Source of the DNA: Ligula intestinalis | Lineage: Eukaryota; Platyhelminthes; Cestoda; Diphyllobothriidea; Diphyllobothriidae | Direction: 5' to 3' | Assembly (NCBI GenBank): GCA_036362985.1 | Contig: JAYGXS010000007.1 | Span: 7,037,692 to 7,101,691 of the forward strand | Length of the DNA: 64,000 nt | Shown here: in pieces, positions 23,021-34,004 of the stretch | How positions within the stretch are numbered: the first letter of the stretch is position 1 | Layout of the letters: every line of letters begins with the position of its first letter | Made by a program: the position numbers and the translations under genes | The notes under the pieces: generated by a model | The model's input: the letters and a program-made list of their open reading frames with translations, nothing else | What the model was told of the DNA's origin: nothing | Databases searched by the model: none

Positions 23021-23354
23021 GGATTGACTTGTTAGTTTTCCTGTTGATGAATTCACCAATCAGGTGAAAACTAGCCACGCGTTTTAAAATGCACATTACG
23101 CTTGCAATAATGAAAACTCGGTGTTACTATTTCCTTCGTCTGCAAAATGGGACTGCTATGCGTTACCATAAGAATAGAGTGTTTCGTACACGTTGATTGG
23201 CGCATTTTTGACCAATAGATGAATTCGATCGCGCCATTATTTCTCCAAACATCGTTAAGTAAATCTGTCTGTCCAAGCTGGTAAAGGGCAACTGTACACA
23301 GTTCCGGCAACATGTTTTATCATTTTTAAGAAAAGCCAGGTATTACTAGGGGAC

Positions 23355-23705
23355 ATGAAACGTCGGCTGCAACGTTTGTTCTGTACTGAGCACAGTAAAA
23401 CTGTTATCAAAGTGGTATATATTCTGTGTGCGGCTACCCTCACCACATCTATCATCGTGGGAGCCATCCTAATCCACCTCCTGGTGCTACCCTTTCTACA
23501 CGAATCCGGATTTGAACCGAGTACGTGTTACATTGTGAAAACAGAACTGCATATGCCCATGCTAAAATGTGAGAACAAGTGTTCCAAGGAGAGGTCCACC
23601 TTTCCCTGTTTACGAGTGACCATCCTCTATGAGAAGCAGGGCAAAAATAAAACGGGGCTGCTTTTTGACACCATCGTGACCCACCAGAACTATCGACGCA
23701 ACGGA
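23355..23705 (+). CDS. KCNMB-like: BK-channel beta subunit (KCNMB-type), exon 1
   Basis: Exon 1 encodes residues 1-117 of an auxiliary beta subunit of the large-conductance calcium-activated potassium (BK) channel, a two-helix plasma-membrane protein that tunes channel gating. Residues 1-16 are basic and cytoplasmic; about 19-46 form helix 1 (VVYILCAATLTTSIIVGAIL). The outer loop has cysteines at 58, 72, 76 and 85. Blocks STCYIVKTEL, FPCLRVTILYE and LLFDTIVTHQNY align with the KCNMB loop; N98-K-T is a glycosylation site. The exon ends ..AAC GGA|GTAGGT, a phase 0 donor, which matches exon 2 at 48574. The frame stays open upstream of the chosen ATG, so an earlier exon is possible, but this start gives the usual short N-terminus. 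Assignment is by family pattern recognition, not a database search. Confidence 0.85.
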
Positions 23706-23774
23706 GTAGGTCATGTTTCTTAAGGAATCATTTTCAAATTTCAGAAAATTGCATCTTACATTTTGATAGTTATT

Positions 23775-24005
23775 GTTGCTTCAAGGCGTTTGTTATTGAC
23801 CTTTCAGTAGTAAAATATCGATAGACGTCAATTATTGTATCGACAAAGACGTGGGTGACTGGAATGGCCATCTCTGCCTTAGAAGCCATCGTCCGCCAGT
23901 CATAACCAGATCCTAGTGGTATCCCACCCAAACCTCGAACCCGCGACCTTTCCATCAGAGTCAAACGCCCTTACCAATAACCTATTAACTCATTACATAC
24001 CCGGT
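23775..24005 (-). mobile_element. tRNA-related SINE
   Basis: On the minus strand, GGTTATTGGTAAGGGCGTTT resembles the tRNA D arm/A box and AAGGTCGCGGGTTCGAGG carries a near-perfect B box (GGTTCGA). Downstream comes a non-tRNA body (about 23900 down to 23820) with CGATGGCTTCTAAGGC and GTCTTTGTCGATACAATAA. This tRNA-like head plus unrelated tail is the layout of a SINE transcribed by RNA polymerase III. It sits 70 bases inside the KCNMB-like intron. An open frame of 64 codons across it is incidental. Confidence 0.55.
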
Positions 24006-24239
24006 TTAGGTCAGCAGATATTAAGCTAGACTATATACTCTATCCATACTCTCAGCCGTTACGGCTGTCAGAGCGGGACAGATGAGTTCCGTTAGCGCTC
24101 AGGTGAATGCTCATTAACGAATTATCGTATTCTCTGCATTAAAGACAACATGATAATACAATGTATCGTATAAACTGAAAGGTAGGCATCTCAAAAAAAT
24201 TTGATTTAACGGACAGGGGTCCTTTGAAAAGTGAGTAAT

Positions 24240-25715
24240 ATTTTTCAATAGATTTTCGACATTGGACCCCCAGGTCGTCGTCAGACTTGAGAAAAAATGT
24301 GCAAAGAACAGTTAGCATTTCAAAGTGCTGATAAAGTTATAAGGTCATTCGGTGTAGGCGTTAATTGGGAGTTGAAATTTGCGCCATATCGTGCTGGACA
24401 TTATCAGCAGTCGCAATGGCGTAGTGGCTAATTGGGCAACTGTAATTTAAGTCAGTCCGGGTTCGGTCTAGGTCATCCAACGTGAGCGTTAATTGCGGTT
24501 CATTTTCTTCCATAGTTGTCGGCTGTAGTCTTTTTCACGTTTCTTTTACGTTTTTGTACACTCCATCTCACTTGATGCGCTGATTGATGCATGAATTATC
24601 GGAGTGCATGTCCTCAAGAAATTATCAGCCTTCTTTGGAGGGGCAAACTGCAACGATGCGTGTTTTGTTCGATGCAAAGGTATATCTTGTGTCAATGTAA
24701 TGCATAACCACCTCGTACAAACGGTCACGTCTCATCACTACCAATTGGTGCTCGTGGATGCGTGTGGCGACGGACCTTCCTGTTTGGCCACGATATACCG
24801 TGTCACAAGCTTCACACGGCATTTTGTAGATAGCTTCTTTCCTATCAAGGTAGCTAACCATAGCCCTAAGGTGTGCTAGCTGAATGCATAAAGCAGAGAT
24901 CGGTTTGTGTGCAACTTTTATTCGGTGCTTCTACAAGTGTCTTTTATTGAGTTCAGACATGTTCCTTATATAAGGAAGGACTCACCGTGTGTTTGTTTTG
25001 GGCACCTGCGTGGAACTATATGGTTCCTTTTTGTTTGATTGTTGTTATCTCATGCATTGGCGTACAAAGATTTTGGGGTGAACAGTGTGGGAAAACAATT
25101 AAAACAGGCAATCGGGCTTGGTTTGTTAGGTTTCTTCGTCAGAAGAGTGTGTCCTCGCTTGGCGTAGCAGACTGTTGACGTCACTCTTTTTGGGAGAAAG
25201 GGGTTTTTTGCTCTCATGGTTAAAAACAACTTCCGCATTAGCATCTTTCCGGCAAACAGACATTTTCAATATCCCGTCAGCATTTCGCCGCACGAGAAAA
25301 TCCAGAAATTGGATTTTGTTGTTAACCTGCTTTTCGAGCGTGAACTGAATGGCCGGAATGGTTGAGTTGATGGTCTTGTAGAGCGCTTCAGAGTGGTTAT
25401 TTTTTTAACGACAACAAATGTGTCATCCACATGGCGTACCAATATCTGAGGGTTAATTGATGGAAGGGCCATTGATTCTAGCCTCTGCATGGTTATTTCG
25501 GCAAGTAATCCAGATATGGGTTACCCCAGTGGAGCTCCTTTTAGTTGTTGATAATACTGATGATCAAATGAAAAATAGTTTTCGAGGCAAGGGTTCACAA
25601 GGTCAAGCAAGGCAGTTGCAGGACCTTTCGTTTCATAGCTCTTCAGGGCTTCCTCTGTGCATTGCCTTGCTACATCAAGTGGTATGGAGGTTAACAGGGA
25701 AACGACATCGAAGGA
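24240..25715 (-). mobile_element. PLE copy: RT motif C, linker, GIY-YIG, hammerhead
   Basis: On the minus strand, about 25715-25500 encodes the RT region around motifs A and B (words for FPVNLHT, DLVNP). The frame from 25490 reads LPSINPQILVRHVDDTF, RT motif C with the catalytic VDD and Y changed to H. The linker follows, and at 24861-24625 EAIYKMPCEACDTVYRGQTG then RSVATRIHEHQLVVMRRDRL, a GIY-YIG domain (VYRGQTG for Y.YIG.TG). Several frameshifts separate the parts. It looks younger than most copies here because long stretches remain readable. The 3' end carries the hammerhead at 24251-24284. Confidence 0.75.
24251..24284 (-). ncRNA. hammerhead-ribozyme motif, AAUU-related
   Basis: Minus strand: CUGACGA, extra C, stem II GAC..GUC, then GAAAAUC. 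One U of the AAUU palindrome is missing compared with 18356-18390. It ends the PLE that follows on the minus strand. Confidence 0.6.
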
Positions 25716-25935
25716 GACCCGTCAGCATTTCACCGCACGAAAAAATCCAGAAATGGGAGTTTGTTTTTAACCTGCTTTTCAAGCGTGAACTGAATGGCCG
25801 GAATGGTTGAGTTGATAGTTTTGTGGAGCGCTTCAGAGTGGTTCTTTTTAACGACAAAAAAATTATCGTCCAACCCCCACACCACATGAGCATATAATTG
25901 TTCTCGGCACATATTTCTCGAGTCCGACGATAACC
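25716..25935 (-). mobile_element. second PLE RT fragment, direct duplicate of 25266-25400
   Basis: 25720-25850 repeats 25266-25390 with about 90 percent identity by eye (CCCGTCAGCATTTC..CCGCACGA, GAACTGAATGGCCGGAATGG). On the minus strand it encodes the INSTIPAIQFTLEKQVKN block that follows RT motif C. It therefore belongs to a second PLE copy abutting the first, head to tail. Confidence 0.65.
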
Positions 25936-26029
25936 TGGGGATCCAGTGTAAAACATTAACTGAATAAATTTACACATTTTTCCAAAGGATGCCTTTCCAT
26001 AAAAAAAAATTATCAACAATTTTCCAGCT

Positions 26030-26590
26030 TTTTCCTACCATAAAGAGCATTGGCCTATTAGGCGCATTAAGGGTGATAAAACGGTCAGACGAGTGAAACC
26101 TTATCAAACACATACACAGTAACTTTCAACATAGTTCAAGCGGTAATGAACGAATTTACAATTACTTTCAAAATGTGCAGTTAAAACACGTGAAATAGAA
26201 TACTCACTACAGAGACGCTTCTATCTGCTGCTCCGTGTTCAATTACCGACGCTCACTTTCAGAAATGTTTTCTTATATAAAACGTAGTGCAGACTATAAG
26301 GCACATTAAGGTAAACAAAACAATGAGATAAGTCAGTCAGTCGAACTTTTTGGAACGCATTCATAATAAGTCTTAGCTGCTGCGAGACGGTAGTTCAGTT
26401 GCGGATAGACAGATTACGTTTTCTGCTTAATCGAAAGCACCAAAAAGGACTACCTTGACAGTCATTACTACTCATTTCCCGTGCTAAAATTGTCATTTTA
26501 ATTTGAAAGGAGACTAGAGAGATGCTTTTGCTTGCTGCTCTCCGTTCCAAAACGTACCGTTCAATTTTTTTCTCTTAGAATGGCCATCTC
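26030..26590. repeat. AT-rich sequence with a degenerate ~310 bp duplication
   Basis: GAGACGCTTCTATCTGCTGCTCCGT (26213) is echoed by GAGATGCTTTTGCTTGCTGCTCTCCGT (26519) with similar flanks. Nothing else is recognised. Confidence 0.35.
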
Positions 26591-26593
26591 GAT

Positions 26594-26776
26594 TTATTCC
26601 CTCAGGGCTTGGCGCAGGTCAGCCTCTTGCTTCTTCCACTTCCGTACTATTGATTCATTAGGGTTGAATTCCATCGCAGCTACTTTATTCCCCGGTTCTA
26701 CTGCGTAAGTGATAGCCTTGACTTTGAAGTCTAAATGGTAAGCGTGTGTCTTGGCCGGTGCGATTTGAGAGTCCAC
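26594..26776 (-). pseudogene. HTH DNA-binding fragment (BrkDBD / pogo-type), possibly transposon-derived
   Basis: A 60-codon minus-strand frame contains AYHLDFKVKAITYAVEPGN, KVAAMEFNPNESIVRKWKKQ and a trailing acidic ADLRQALRE. The F-K-x-K..A..GN..AA..F...E..VRKW.KQ signature is that of the small helix-turn-helix DNA-binding domain found at the N-terminus of pogo/Tigger-type transposases and of Brinker-type proteins. The frame does not begin with ATG: its first codon is GTG, directly after TATTTTAG, which could be a splice acceptor. It ends at a stop with no following catalytic domain. It could be an exon of an antisense gene or a remnant of a DNA transposon. Confidence 0.45.
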
Positions 26777-27129
26777 TAAAATATTATAATGAAAAGCGAT
26801 CTATATTATTCCGCGACATACCTGCCTACAGATTAACACAGTACCACGTACCCCAGCAAACCATTTTGACACCAGTAACCAGAATTAGTTGATACACTTT
26901 GTGCACTGTCACTATTTTGAGAACATTAAAGGCTTTTAAGTGTGCCTTTTAGTTCGTTTATTATTCCAATCTGATAGCTTTGATGTATAATAAGGGCTGT
27001 TGCAGAAGTCTTCGACAAAAAAAGGGTTGAGAAATTCTGTTTGATGACTCATTGTCTAACCAGCGTTGCCATATGCAGTGAGTGCGCTTCTCCGTCGAAT
27101 AACACTTTTTAAAATGATAAATTAGTTAC

Positions 27130-28300
27130 CACATATCCTTCTATTCGCGGACTGCATGCATACTGAGGTTAAAGCCCTTATAAACTTCTCTATCGTACTG
27201 TGTTTAGCGTTTTCCTTCCCTTAAAGCAGTCAGAGCTCTATGCGTCTTTAGCGTCTTCTTACTTCTCTTAATAGAAATAAGAGTGTGGTAAGTACTAGTG
27301 CTTCCACACTTCGTATCCCCATTTAAGCTAAGAGGCAACTGCATCCAAAACTACAATTTCGTGCCATTTATAGTCTAGCGTACTCCAACCTCAAACTAAA
27401 AAAACGCACGCTAATTCAATCGCAGTCTGCCGACCGCAGTTAAGGCAGACAACAACAATTACCGCCCAGGCCTTCGTGTCGGAGAGTTCATGCCACCGTA
27501 TTCCGACGATAAAGCAAGCAAGAGAAAGAGATGAAAACGCTTATCATTAAGATTGGTGACTAGACTGTCAATGACGAATTCTATCCCCTAAATGTGTCGT
27601 ACCGATATAGCTGCTATAAAAATGCATACAGTCTTAAATAACACACAGGTAGTTGTGTCGATGGAAGTCATTCTTGCGTCCGCAGTCCAAGGACAGGTTA
27701 TAGGGGGATCAGTACTGAAAGCGAGCTAGAGAAAATCAAAAGGCTTACCATTATTAACGGAGTACGTTCGTGTTACAAGACCTATCCAGCACCGGATCAG
27801 TTTGTTTGATTCTACATATCCTTCGATTTGCGGACTTTACGCCTACTGAAGCTAAATTCTGTAAACACTACTCTCTCGTACTGTTTTAATTGTTGTCTTC
27901 CCCTTTAAACCCTCAAAGGTCTATGCTTCTTTCTCGTCTGCTTCATTCTTTGAACATAAATAGGAGTTCATTTAGTGTCAGTGCGCTCCTGCTATGCAAC
28001 ACAGAGCTTCCAAACTACGCCTCCCGATCCAAGCAAAGCTGCAACTGCACCCAAAACTACCATTTCGTGCCATTTTTAGTCTAGTGTACTCCAACCTTAA
28101 ACTAAAAAAAAACGCACGCTAATTCAGTCGCAGTCTGCCTACCGCAGATAAGGCCGACAGCAACAACTACGACCCAGGCATTTGTGCCGGAGATTTCATG
28201 CCACTGTATCCCGACGATATGGCGGCGGTAGCTCAGCGCTACAAGCAAGCAACGGGAACGAAGGAAACAAAATTTAGAACGCTTACTATTAATGTTCACG
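27130..28300. repeat. two-copy tandem repeat of ~680 bp
   Basis: 27135-27540 is repeated at 27815-28270: ATATCCTTC.ATT.GCGGACT, CTCTATGC.TCTTT, CAACTGCA.CCAAAACTAC, TTTCGTGCCATTT.TAGTCTAG and AACGCACGCTAATTCA occur in the same order. The first copy is followed by one unit (27541-27760) of the ~210 bp repeat seen at 29590-32995, so the duplication is an extension of that array. Confidence 0.65.
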
Positions 28301-28359
28301 TTGCGGGGGGTTTGTCTGGGTGACGGAGAAGGCTTGTCATGTACCGAAGCAATTGGTTT

Positions 28360-29100
28360 ATTGTCCTGAGCTTTCTAACTCCTACAGGAGTCCATCTGCA
28401 GAGATAAAAAGCAGCAACAAAAAGGAGGGTACTGATAGTGGGCATAGGCCAATCAACGGTCAGCTGTCATCCGATTGTCAAAGGGTAAGAAACAGCAACC
28501 AAAGAGGATGGGGGGAGTAATTATAGTGGTAGAGGCAAATTTACTGTCACTGGAGTCGGGGCTCGTTCGGGATCATAAACACTAATTAGTGCAGCGCCTT
28601 GTTCCCACGATAGAGGGTTCTGGTAATCCTGTCGGTTCGTCATGGCGTCCTCTTCGCTTGCAATTCTTGCATCTGGTTTGGCATAAGACTTTGTAGGCCG
28701 TGGGCAGGCCTAGATACCTGCTAACGGAAATGGCATCTGCGTAGCATGCCCCAAGCATCAGCCTTTCAGCTTATAAAAGGCCCCGGCCTACGATGGTCAC
28801 TTCTTGAATATGGAAGCTACGGCCAATCTCTCCGAATCGTTCTGCAAGATGCGAGTTTGCATATAGTATCGGAGGCGTTAGTTTTTGTTAATGTAGGTGG
28901 ATCTGCAATGTTTGGCTTTTTTCTCCAACAAAATTGCAGTTATCTTCGTGGCAACATAGTTTGTAGACAATTGCAGTTTTTTCAGGTGTCTGTATTTAGG
29001 CTGCATCCTACGGCGACGTATTTTAGTCTGGGATAGATTCGTTATGTCTCCTTCAGCGGCTTTTAACACTCATGATAGCGTTTCGGAAACTTTTTTTATG
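28360..29100 (-). mobile_element. PLE 3' end, minus strand
   Basis: The minus-strand pieces SSWEQGAALISVYDPERAPTP-like and NRQDYQNPLS match the plus-strand PLE at 21080-21530. Next come the doubled 3' untranslated blocks and a hammerhead motif at 28368-28401 with core box CUGCAGA and GAAAGCUC. The upstream part around 28700-29000 has the eroded endonuclease region. Confidence 0.55.
28368..28401 (-). ncRNA. hammerhead-like motif, AGCU class
   Basis: Minus strand: CUGCAGA, extra U, stem II GGACUCC..GGAGUU, A in place of the pairing C, then GAAAGCUC followed by AGGAC. Same altered core box as 21486-21519. Confidence 0.5.
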
Positions 29101-29589
29101 TAGAGAATGACTTTCAAAACTTCGGGTTGCTGTTGAACCTGCCATCGTCCACTCTCTCGAGAAGTCCTTTTTCTTGTCCATTTAAATGCCTGCAACGCGA
29201 GCGTTTTTATTCATTTGGGTTGAGCTATGTGATTGATTTCCCTGAATCTAAGAAAGTGTTTAATTTATTTATCTCCACACATAATCCACACACACTCCAT
29301 CTTCTGTGATAAAAAATGGCAACAAAAAAGACTACTATGCCAATCAGGTTGATAGGTTTACAGGGGGTTAGCAACAGGGTTTAATGTCCTGACAGTTGAT
29401 AAGCTTATAACTCCTATAATTGCCCACTCCTCCTTTCTGGTTGTGTATTCTTACCTACGGCAGTTGATTGACATATACCTTCTGCGATTACCCCGTTTTG
29501 CTGATATTTTTTCTCGACAAATGCACCACTATAAGAGTACAAAAGATCAGAACAATATGCTCATTTCTTCGGTGCTCCACAAACTTGTT

Positions 29590-32500
29590 ACCATATCCAG
29601 ACAGACTATAAAATTCAAGAGCTCTAATGTCAAAGCTTAATTCCCTTCCACAAGCCTCTTACTATCTCCAGTGCACGCTTGTTATCATGCAGCTATACTA
29701 AATATTCATACAGTCGCCACTAAAAGCAAGATATTCGTGTTTTGAAGCAAGAAATTCTTGCAACCATGCTTGCCCCAGTGCTCGAAAAGAACGCTTCCAT
29801 ATCCAGGCCTAACATTAACTTCGGCAAGTAAACTGTCAAAAAGAAACTTCCCTTTCGAAATTCTCCCATCATCTTTACAACACACTGGTAATGGTCGGGA
29901 TTTACCACCCAGGCATTTGTGTCAGAGGAAGAAATCTCTGCACCCATATTGCGATGTAATTTATTCTAGGGAGATCTACACGGAAAGAAAGCGAGAAAGA
30001 AAAATAAGGGAAAACACTTTATATTAAGTTCGACGACAAGAGTGTCAAAAGCAAATTCCCTCCCGTAAACATCCTACCATTCCTAGTGAATGCTGATAAG
30101 GGGCTTTGTATACTTAAATGCATTAATTCCCAACTACCCCCGCCCCCGGTACAAAACAGCGAATTTTTGCAGTCATATCCCAATGAAGATTAGGAGTTAC
30201 ATCAAGTGAGCGGAAAAAAATGTAAACGCTTAAATTCCGCGATGAGACTGTCAAAAGCTAATTCTGTCCTAAAAAACCCTGGTTAAAATGTAGTTATTTT
30301 ACAAGTCCATGTAGTTTAATATACAACTCATGTATCTGTGTCAAAAGAAAGAAAATATTGTAGCCACCTTCCGATGATATGTTATGGAAGAGATGAGCAC
30401 TGAAAGCAAGCGAGAGAAAAAAATTAAAACGCTTACTATTAAGTTCGGCAACTACACTGTCAATAACTAATCCTCTCACCTAAATATCTGGTATTGCTGG
30501 AGTTGATTAAAATGTGATTACAGTCCCAGCTACCATTTATGTATTTGTAACGAAAGAAGGAATCCTTGCGGCCGTATTTCGTTGATATGTTATGAGGGAG
30601 ATCAGCCCCGAAAGCGGACGAGAGAGAAAATTAAAAGGCTTACCATTTTTGAAGGAGAACCTTCGTGTTTGGATGAATTTGGTCGAGGTAGCCTGCGAAA
30701 CTTGAAGTTAAGTTTCGCAACCTTCGTGTTATGGGTATCTGCATAGATAAGGAATAAGACTTTTCGAGCACCGGATCAATTTTTTTATTGTCCTGAGCTT
30801 TTGAACTCTTACAGGAGTCCACAATCAGAAACACCAAAATATGGTAAATAAAGAGGATAAACACCAACAAATTGTTAGGGGTCATTAGGACTTCAGAGGG
30901 TAAGAAACAGGGTTTATTTTCCTGAAAGTTGGTAAGCTTGCTCCGTCTATAATTGCCTTTCCTTCCTTTTTGTTAAATGTTTATTGCCTTCGACTACCAC
31001 GGACAGTAGCCTGACATATATCAAGATCGAGATATACCTTTCTCGAAAAATGGAGCCCTGTGAAAGTTCGAAAACTCCGAGGCTCAACGAAACTTCATTC
31101 TTGTCCATGCTTACCATTATGTTCGGTAACTTGACTGTCAAAAACTAATTCCCGCCTAAAAACCTCTCACTATATCAAGTGCATGCTGTTATGATGTAGC
31201 CGTATTTAAAATGTACACAGTCTGCACTACCACCAGGATATTCGTGTCGAACCAAGAAAAGCTTGCATCCGTATTCTGATGCTATGCTCTGGGAAGATCA
31301 GCACTTAAAGCAAGAGACAGGAAAAAAAAGGAGAACGCCTACCATTAAGTTCGGCAACTAGACTGCCCGTAAAACTCCTACCATCTCTAGTGAATGCCAG
31401 AAAAGCTCTAGACCTATTTAAAATGGATAAGGTCACAACCATCACCCAGGATTTTGTGTCAAAGCGAGGATTTTTTTGCCGCCAGATTTCAATGGTAGGT
31501 TGAGGGAAGATTGGCCCTGAAAGCAAGATCAAAGGAAGGAAAGTGATTACCATTAATTTCGCTGACTAGATTGTCGGAAAAAAATTGCCTCCCAAAAAAA
31601 TCTTAACTTCTCTAGTGCACGCTTTTAAAGATGCGGTTATCTTAAGATTTCATAAAGTCTCAAATACCAGCCAGGTATGCGTGTGAGTGCAAGGAAATCT
31701 TGCTAGGTTTGTCGATGATATATCCTGCGTAGATCAAGACTGGAAGCATGCAAGAGAAAAAATGAAAACGCTCACCATTAATTTCGGCGACTAGACTGTA
31801 AAAACGAATTCTTTCCCTTAAATGTCTGGTGTTGCTATAGGTGATTTAAAAATTAATGAAGGCATAATTACCATTCAGTTATTTGTGTCGAAAGAAGGAG
31901 TTCGTTTTGTCATTTTCATGTGATATTTTAAGGGACAGAACAACACTGAAATGAAGCAAAAGCGACGAAGAAAAAATCTGAAAACACAAGAACATTCGTT
32001 TTCCAGGTGTTTGCATGAATAAGGGAAAAGGTTTCGCTATCACTAGAGAAATTTAGGTTTATTGTCCTGCGTTTTCGAACTCTTGCAGGAGTGTTTCGTG
32101 CCAAATAAGGAACAGCAAACAAAGAGCGTAATTATAGTTGGTTTACGCCAATCAACTGTCAGAAATCGTCAGGTTCTCATTAAGCTAACAGATGATAAGC
32201 TTTCACACCGTAATTTCTAATTGCAGTTCCTTACGCCTGCAGACCTCTGATCGTTGATTGTTATTCCTTTTCTGTTTTTAATATCTGAATATTTACTCCT
32301 GTAAGAGTTTAAAAGCTTATGCTCTGGTACTTGAAAAGCCTTCTTCCATACTATGCTCCCTTTAAGCACAGTAACCCTACTGTCAAAAATAATTTTCCTC
32401 CCACCAACCTCTTACTACCTCTAGTGCATGCTGGTAATATATAAAGTCCAAAATACACCCAGATATTTGTGTCAAAGCAAGGAATTCTTGTTGCCGTAAT

Positions 32501-32995
32501 CCCATGATACGTTATGAGGAGATAAGTACTGAAAAAGGCGAGAGGAATAAGGAAGTAAACCCTTACCATTAAATTCGACGACAAGACTGTCAAACAGGAA
32601 TTATCTCCTGTAAATTTCTAACCATCTCTTGCGAAGTCTGATAGTGATGTCGTTATATTACAATTTCGTACAGACCCAACTAGCACCCAGGTACTTCTGT
32701 TGAAGTATGAAAATATTGCAGCCATATTCCGATGGTAGGTTTCGGGGGCAGATCAGCACCAGGTGCTAGCAAGAGAGAAAAAAGAGAACGCTTGCCATGA
32801 ACTTCGGCGACTGGCCTCTCAAAATCCAACTTTCTTCCGTAAACTCCTTACCATCTCTAGTGCCTGCTGATAATGCTATGGCCCTATTAAAAATTCCTAC
32901 AGTGACATCAAAAGATAGAACTAGAGAGTTAATACTTTGGAAGGTCAACTCTTCCCGATGGATGTTCCAAAATGTTCTCGCTCGAGGCAGATAAA
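29590..32995. repeat. satellite-like array of ~210 bp units with inverted PLE ends
   Basis: A unit of about 200-230 bp starts near 30017, 30230, 30431, 30640, then 31109, 31337, 31547, 31770, then 32345, 32562 and 32790. Its signature is CTTACCATTAAGTTCGGC, GACTGTCAAAA, CTAGTG.ATGCTG, CCCAG.TATTTGTGTC and GAAAGCAAG.GAGAG. After every three units the array is interrupted by an inverted pair of PLE 3' untranslated sequences (30779-31090 and 32060-32330; a third pair at 29300-29560). This makes a higher-order unit of about 1.1-1.2 kb. Short open frames in it are not conserved. No protein function is inferred. Confidence 0.75.
30779..31090. repeat. inverted pair of PLE 3' untranslated ends
   Basis: 30779-30915 (minus orientation, TTATTGTCCTGAGCTTTTGA..) faces 30930-31090 (plus orientation, TCTATAATTGCC..AAAGTTCGAAAACTCC). 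Each half ends in a degenerate AGCU-class hammerhead: the left reads CUGAUUGUGGACUCC..CAAAAGCUC on the minus strand. Equivalent pairs lie at 29300-29560 and 32060-32330. Confidence 0.55.
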
Positions 32996-33570
32996 AGAGG
33001 CCGCCAAGTACCATGTAAGCGTTATTTTTTAGCCATTTTTTCTAACGACGCAGGAACGTGACCACCCCTCAGACTAATAGCCCATGCAAAATGGTAAAGC
33101 TAATGGTGTCAATAACTGATGGTCACAGCAAAGGTTTTTTGAATTTCTCAACTTAAGTAACAGAAGAAGTGCAACTTCCAGGAGTCCTAGCACCTGGCAG
33201 AATCCTTCCAATTGCAACCTAGGCAGTGAGTGACAAAGTTCCCCTCTGAGATGAGTTTTTGGTAAGAAAATATCACTTAGACAGGGTTTTCATACCACGT
33301 GTGTTGAAACACAATTCCAAAGTGTTTCATATACGCAAGAAAGAAATTTTTTAATGTTTTGCACCACAATTGCCCGTAACATTTGACTGTAAACAGTTAT
33401 AAGTTATATAACGTTGACTTTCTATGCTTTCCTTCACTAAGTTAATGTTCGAATTGAAACCACTCAAAAAAATTGCCTTGCAAAATTCTTTGGTCACTAC
33501 TCACGGCCTTTGAAACTTTGTTGAGAGGGGTTGGCAGATTTTAAAAGTTCAGTTGACCAGGTTGGGGAAA
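32996..33570. other. unassigned AT-rich sequence
   Basis: No gene or repeat recognised. Confidence 0.3.
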
Positions 33571-33574
33571 GATC

Positions 33575-33620
33575 GGCGGCCTCGCTTGGATTCGAACCGG
33601 TATCAGCAAGGAACGGCTTA
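33575..33620 (-). other. tRNA-like B-box fragment
   Basis: The minus strand reads TGATACCGGTTCGAATCC, a perfect RNA polymerase III B box. A cloverleaf cannot be built around it and no good A box lies upstream, so it is best seen as a SINE or tRNA relic. Confidence 0.3.
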
Positions 33621-33669
33621 AGTTCAGATCTTAAAACTAAATGCAATCCCCACATCCGGAAGTCAAGTT

Positions 33670-34002
33670 AGGCGAACGAACGTTTTCGATTATTCCTCAT
33701 CAGACAAATACGATTATATAGGGGAGGGTAATGCTAACGGTAGTTTAAGCAATCAATCAGTAGCAGTTAGGGAAAAAAGTGGGCAGAGGTTTTAAAGGAT
33801 CAAAGGGGTCAGATTCTAGTCAAAAGTAAGGACCAGAGAAGGAAACGGGGGGAGGGTTCCGACAATTAGTTCATCCCACTCTGTCGTCCCTAATCATAAC
33901 TAGAATCTGACCCCTCTTGATTCCTTGACACCTCTCCCCCCCTCTCGCTCTAGTTACTACTGATTGGTTTCTTAAACTTTTTGCTAAATTTGCCTTCCCT
34001 GA
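33670..34002. mobile_element. foldback element with an AACGUU-class hammerhead
   Basis: The sequence starts with GAACGAACGTTTTCGATTATTC, whose minus strand is a hammerhead of the AACGUU class (33678-33703, stem II eroded). 33745-33850 and 33890-33985 are inverted relative to each other (CAATCAGTAG / CTACTGATTG, GGTCAGATTCTAGT / ACTAGAATCTGACC). The same family occurs at 11255-11470 in the palindrome and at 60905-61110. Confidence 0.55.
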
Positions 34003-34004
34003 TA

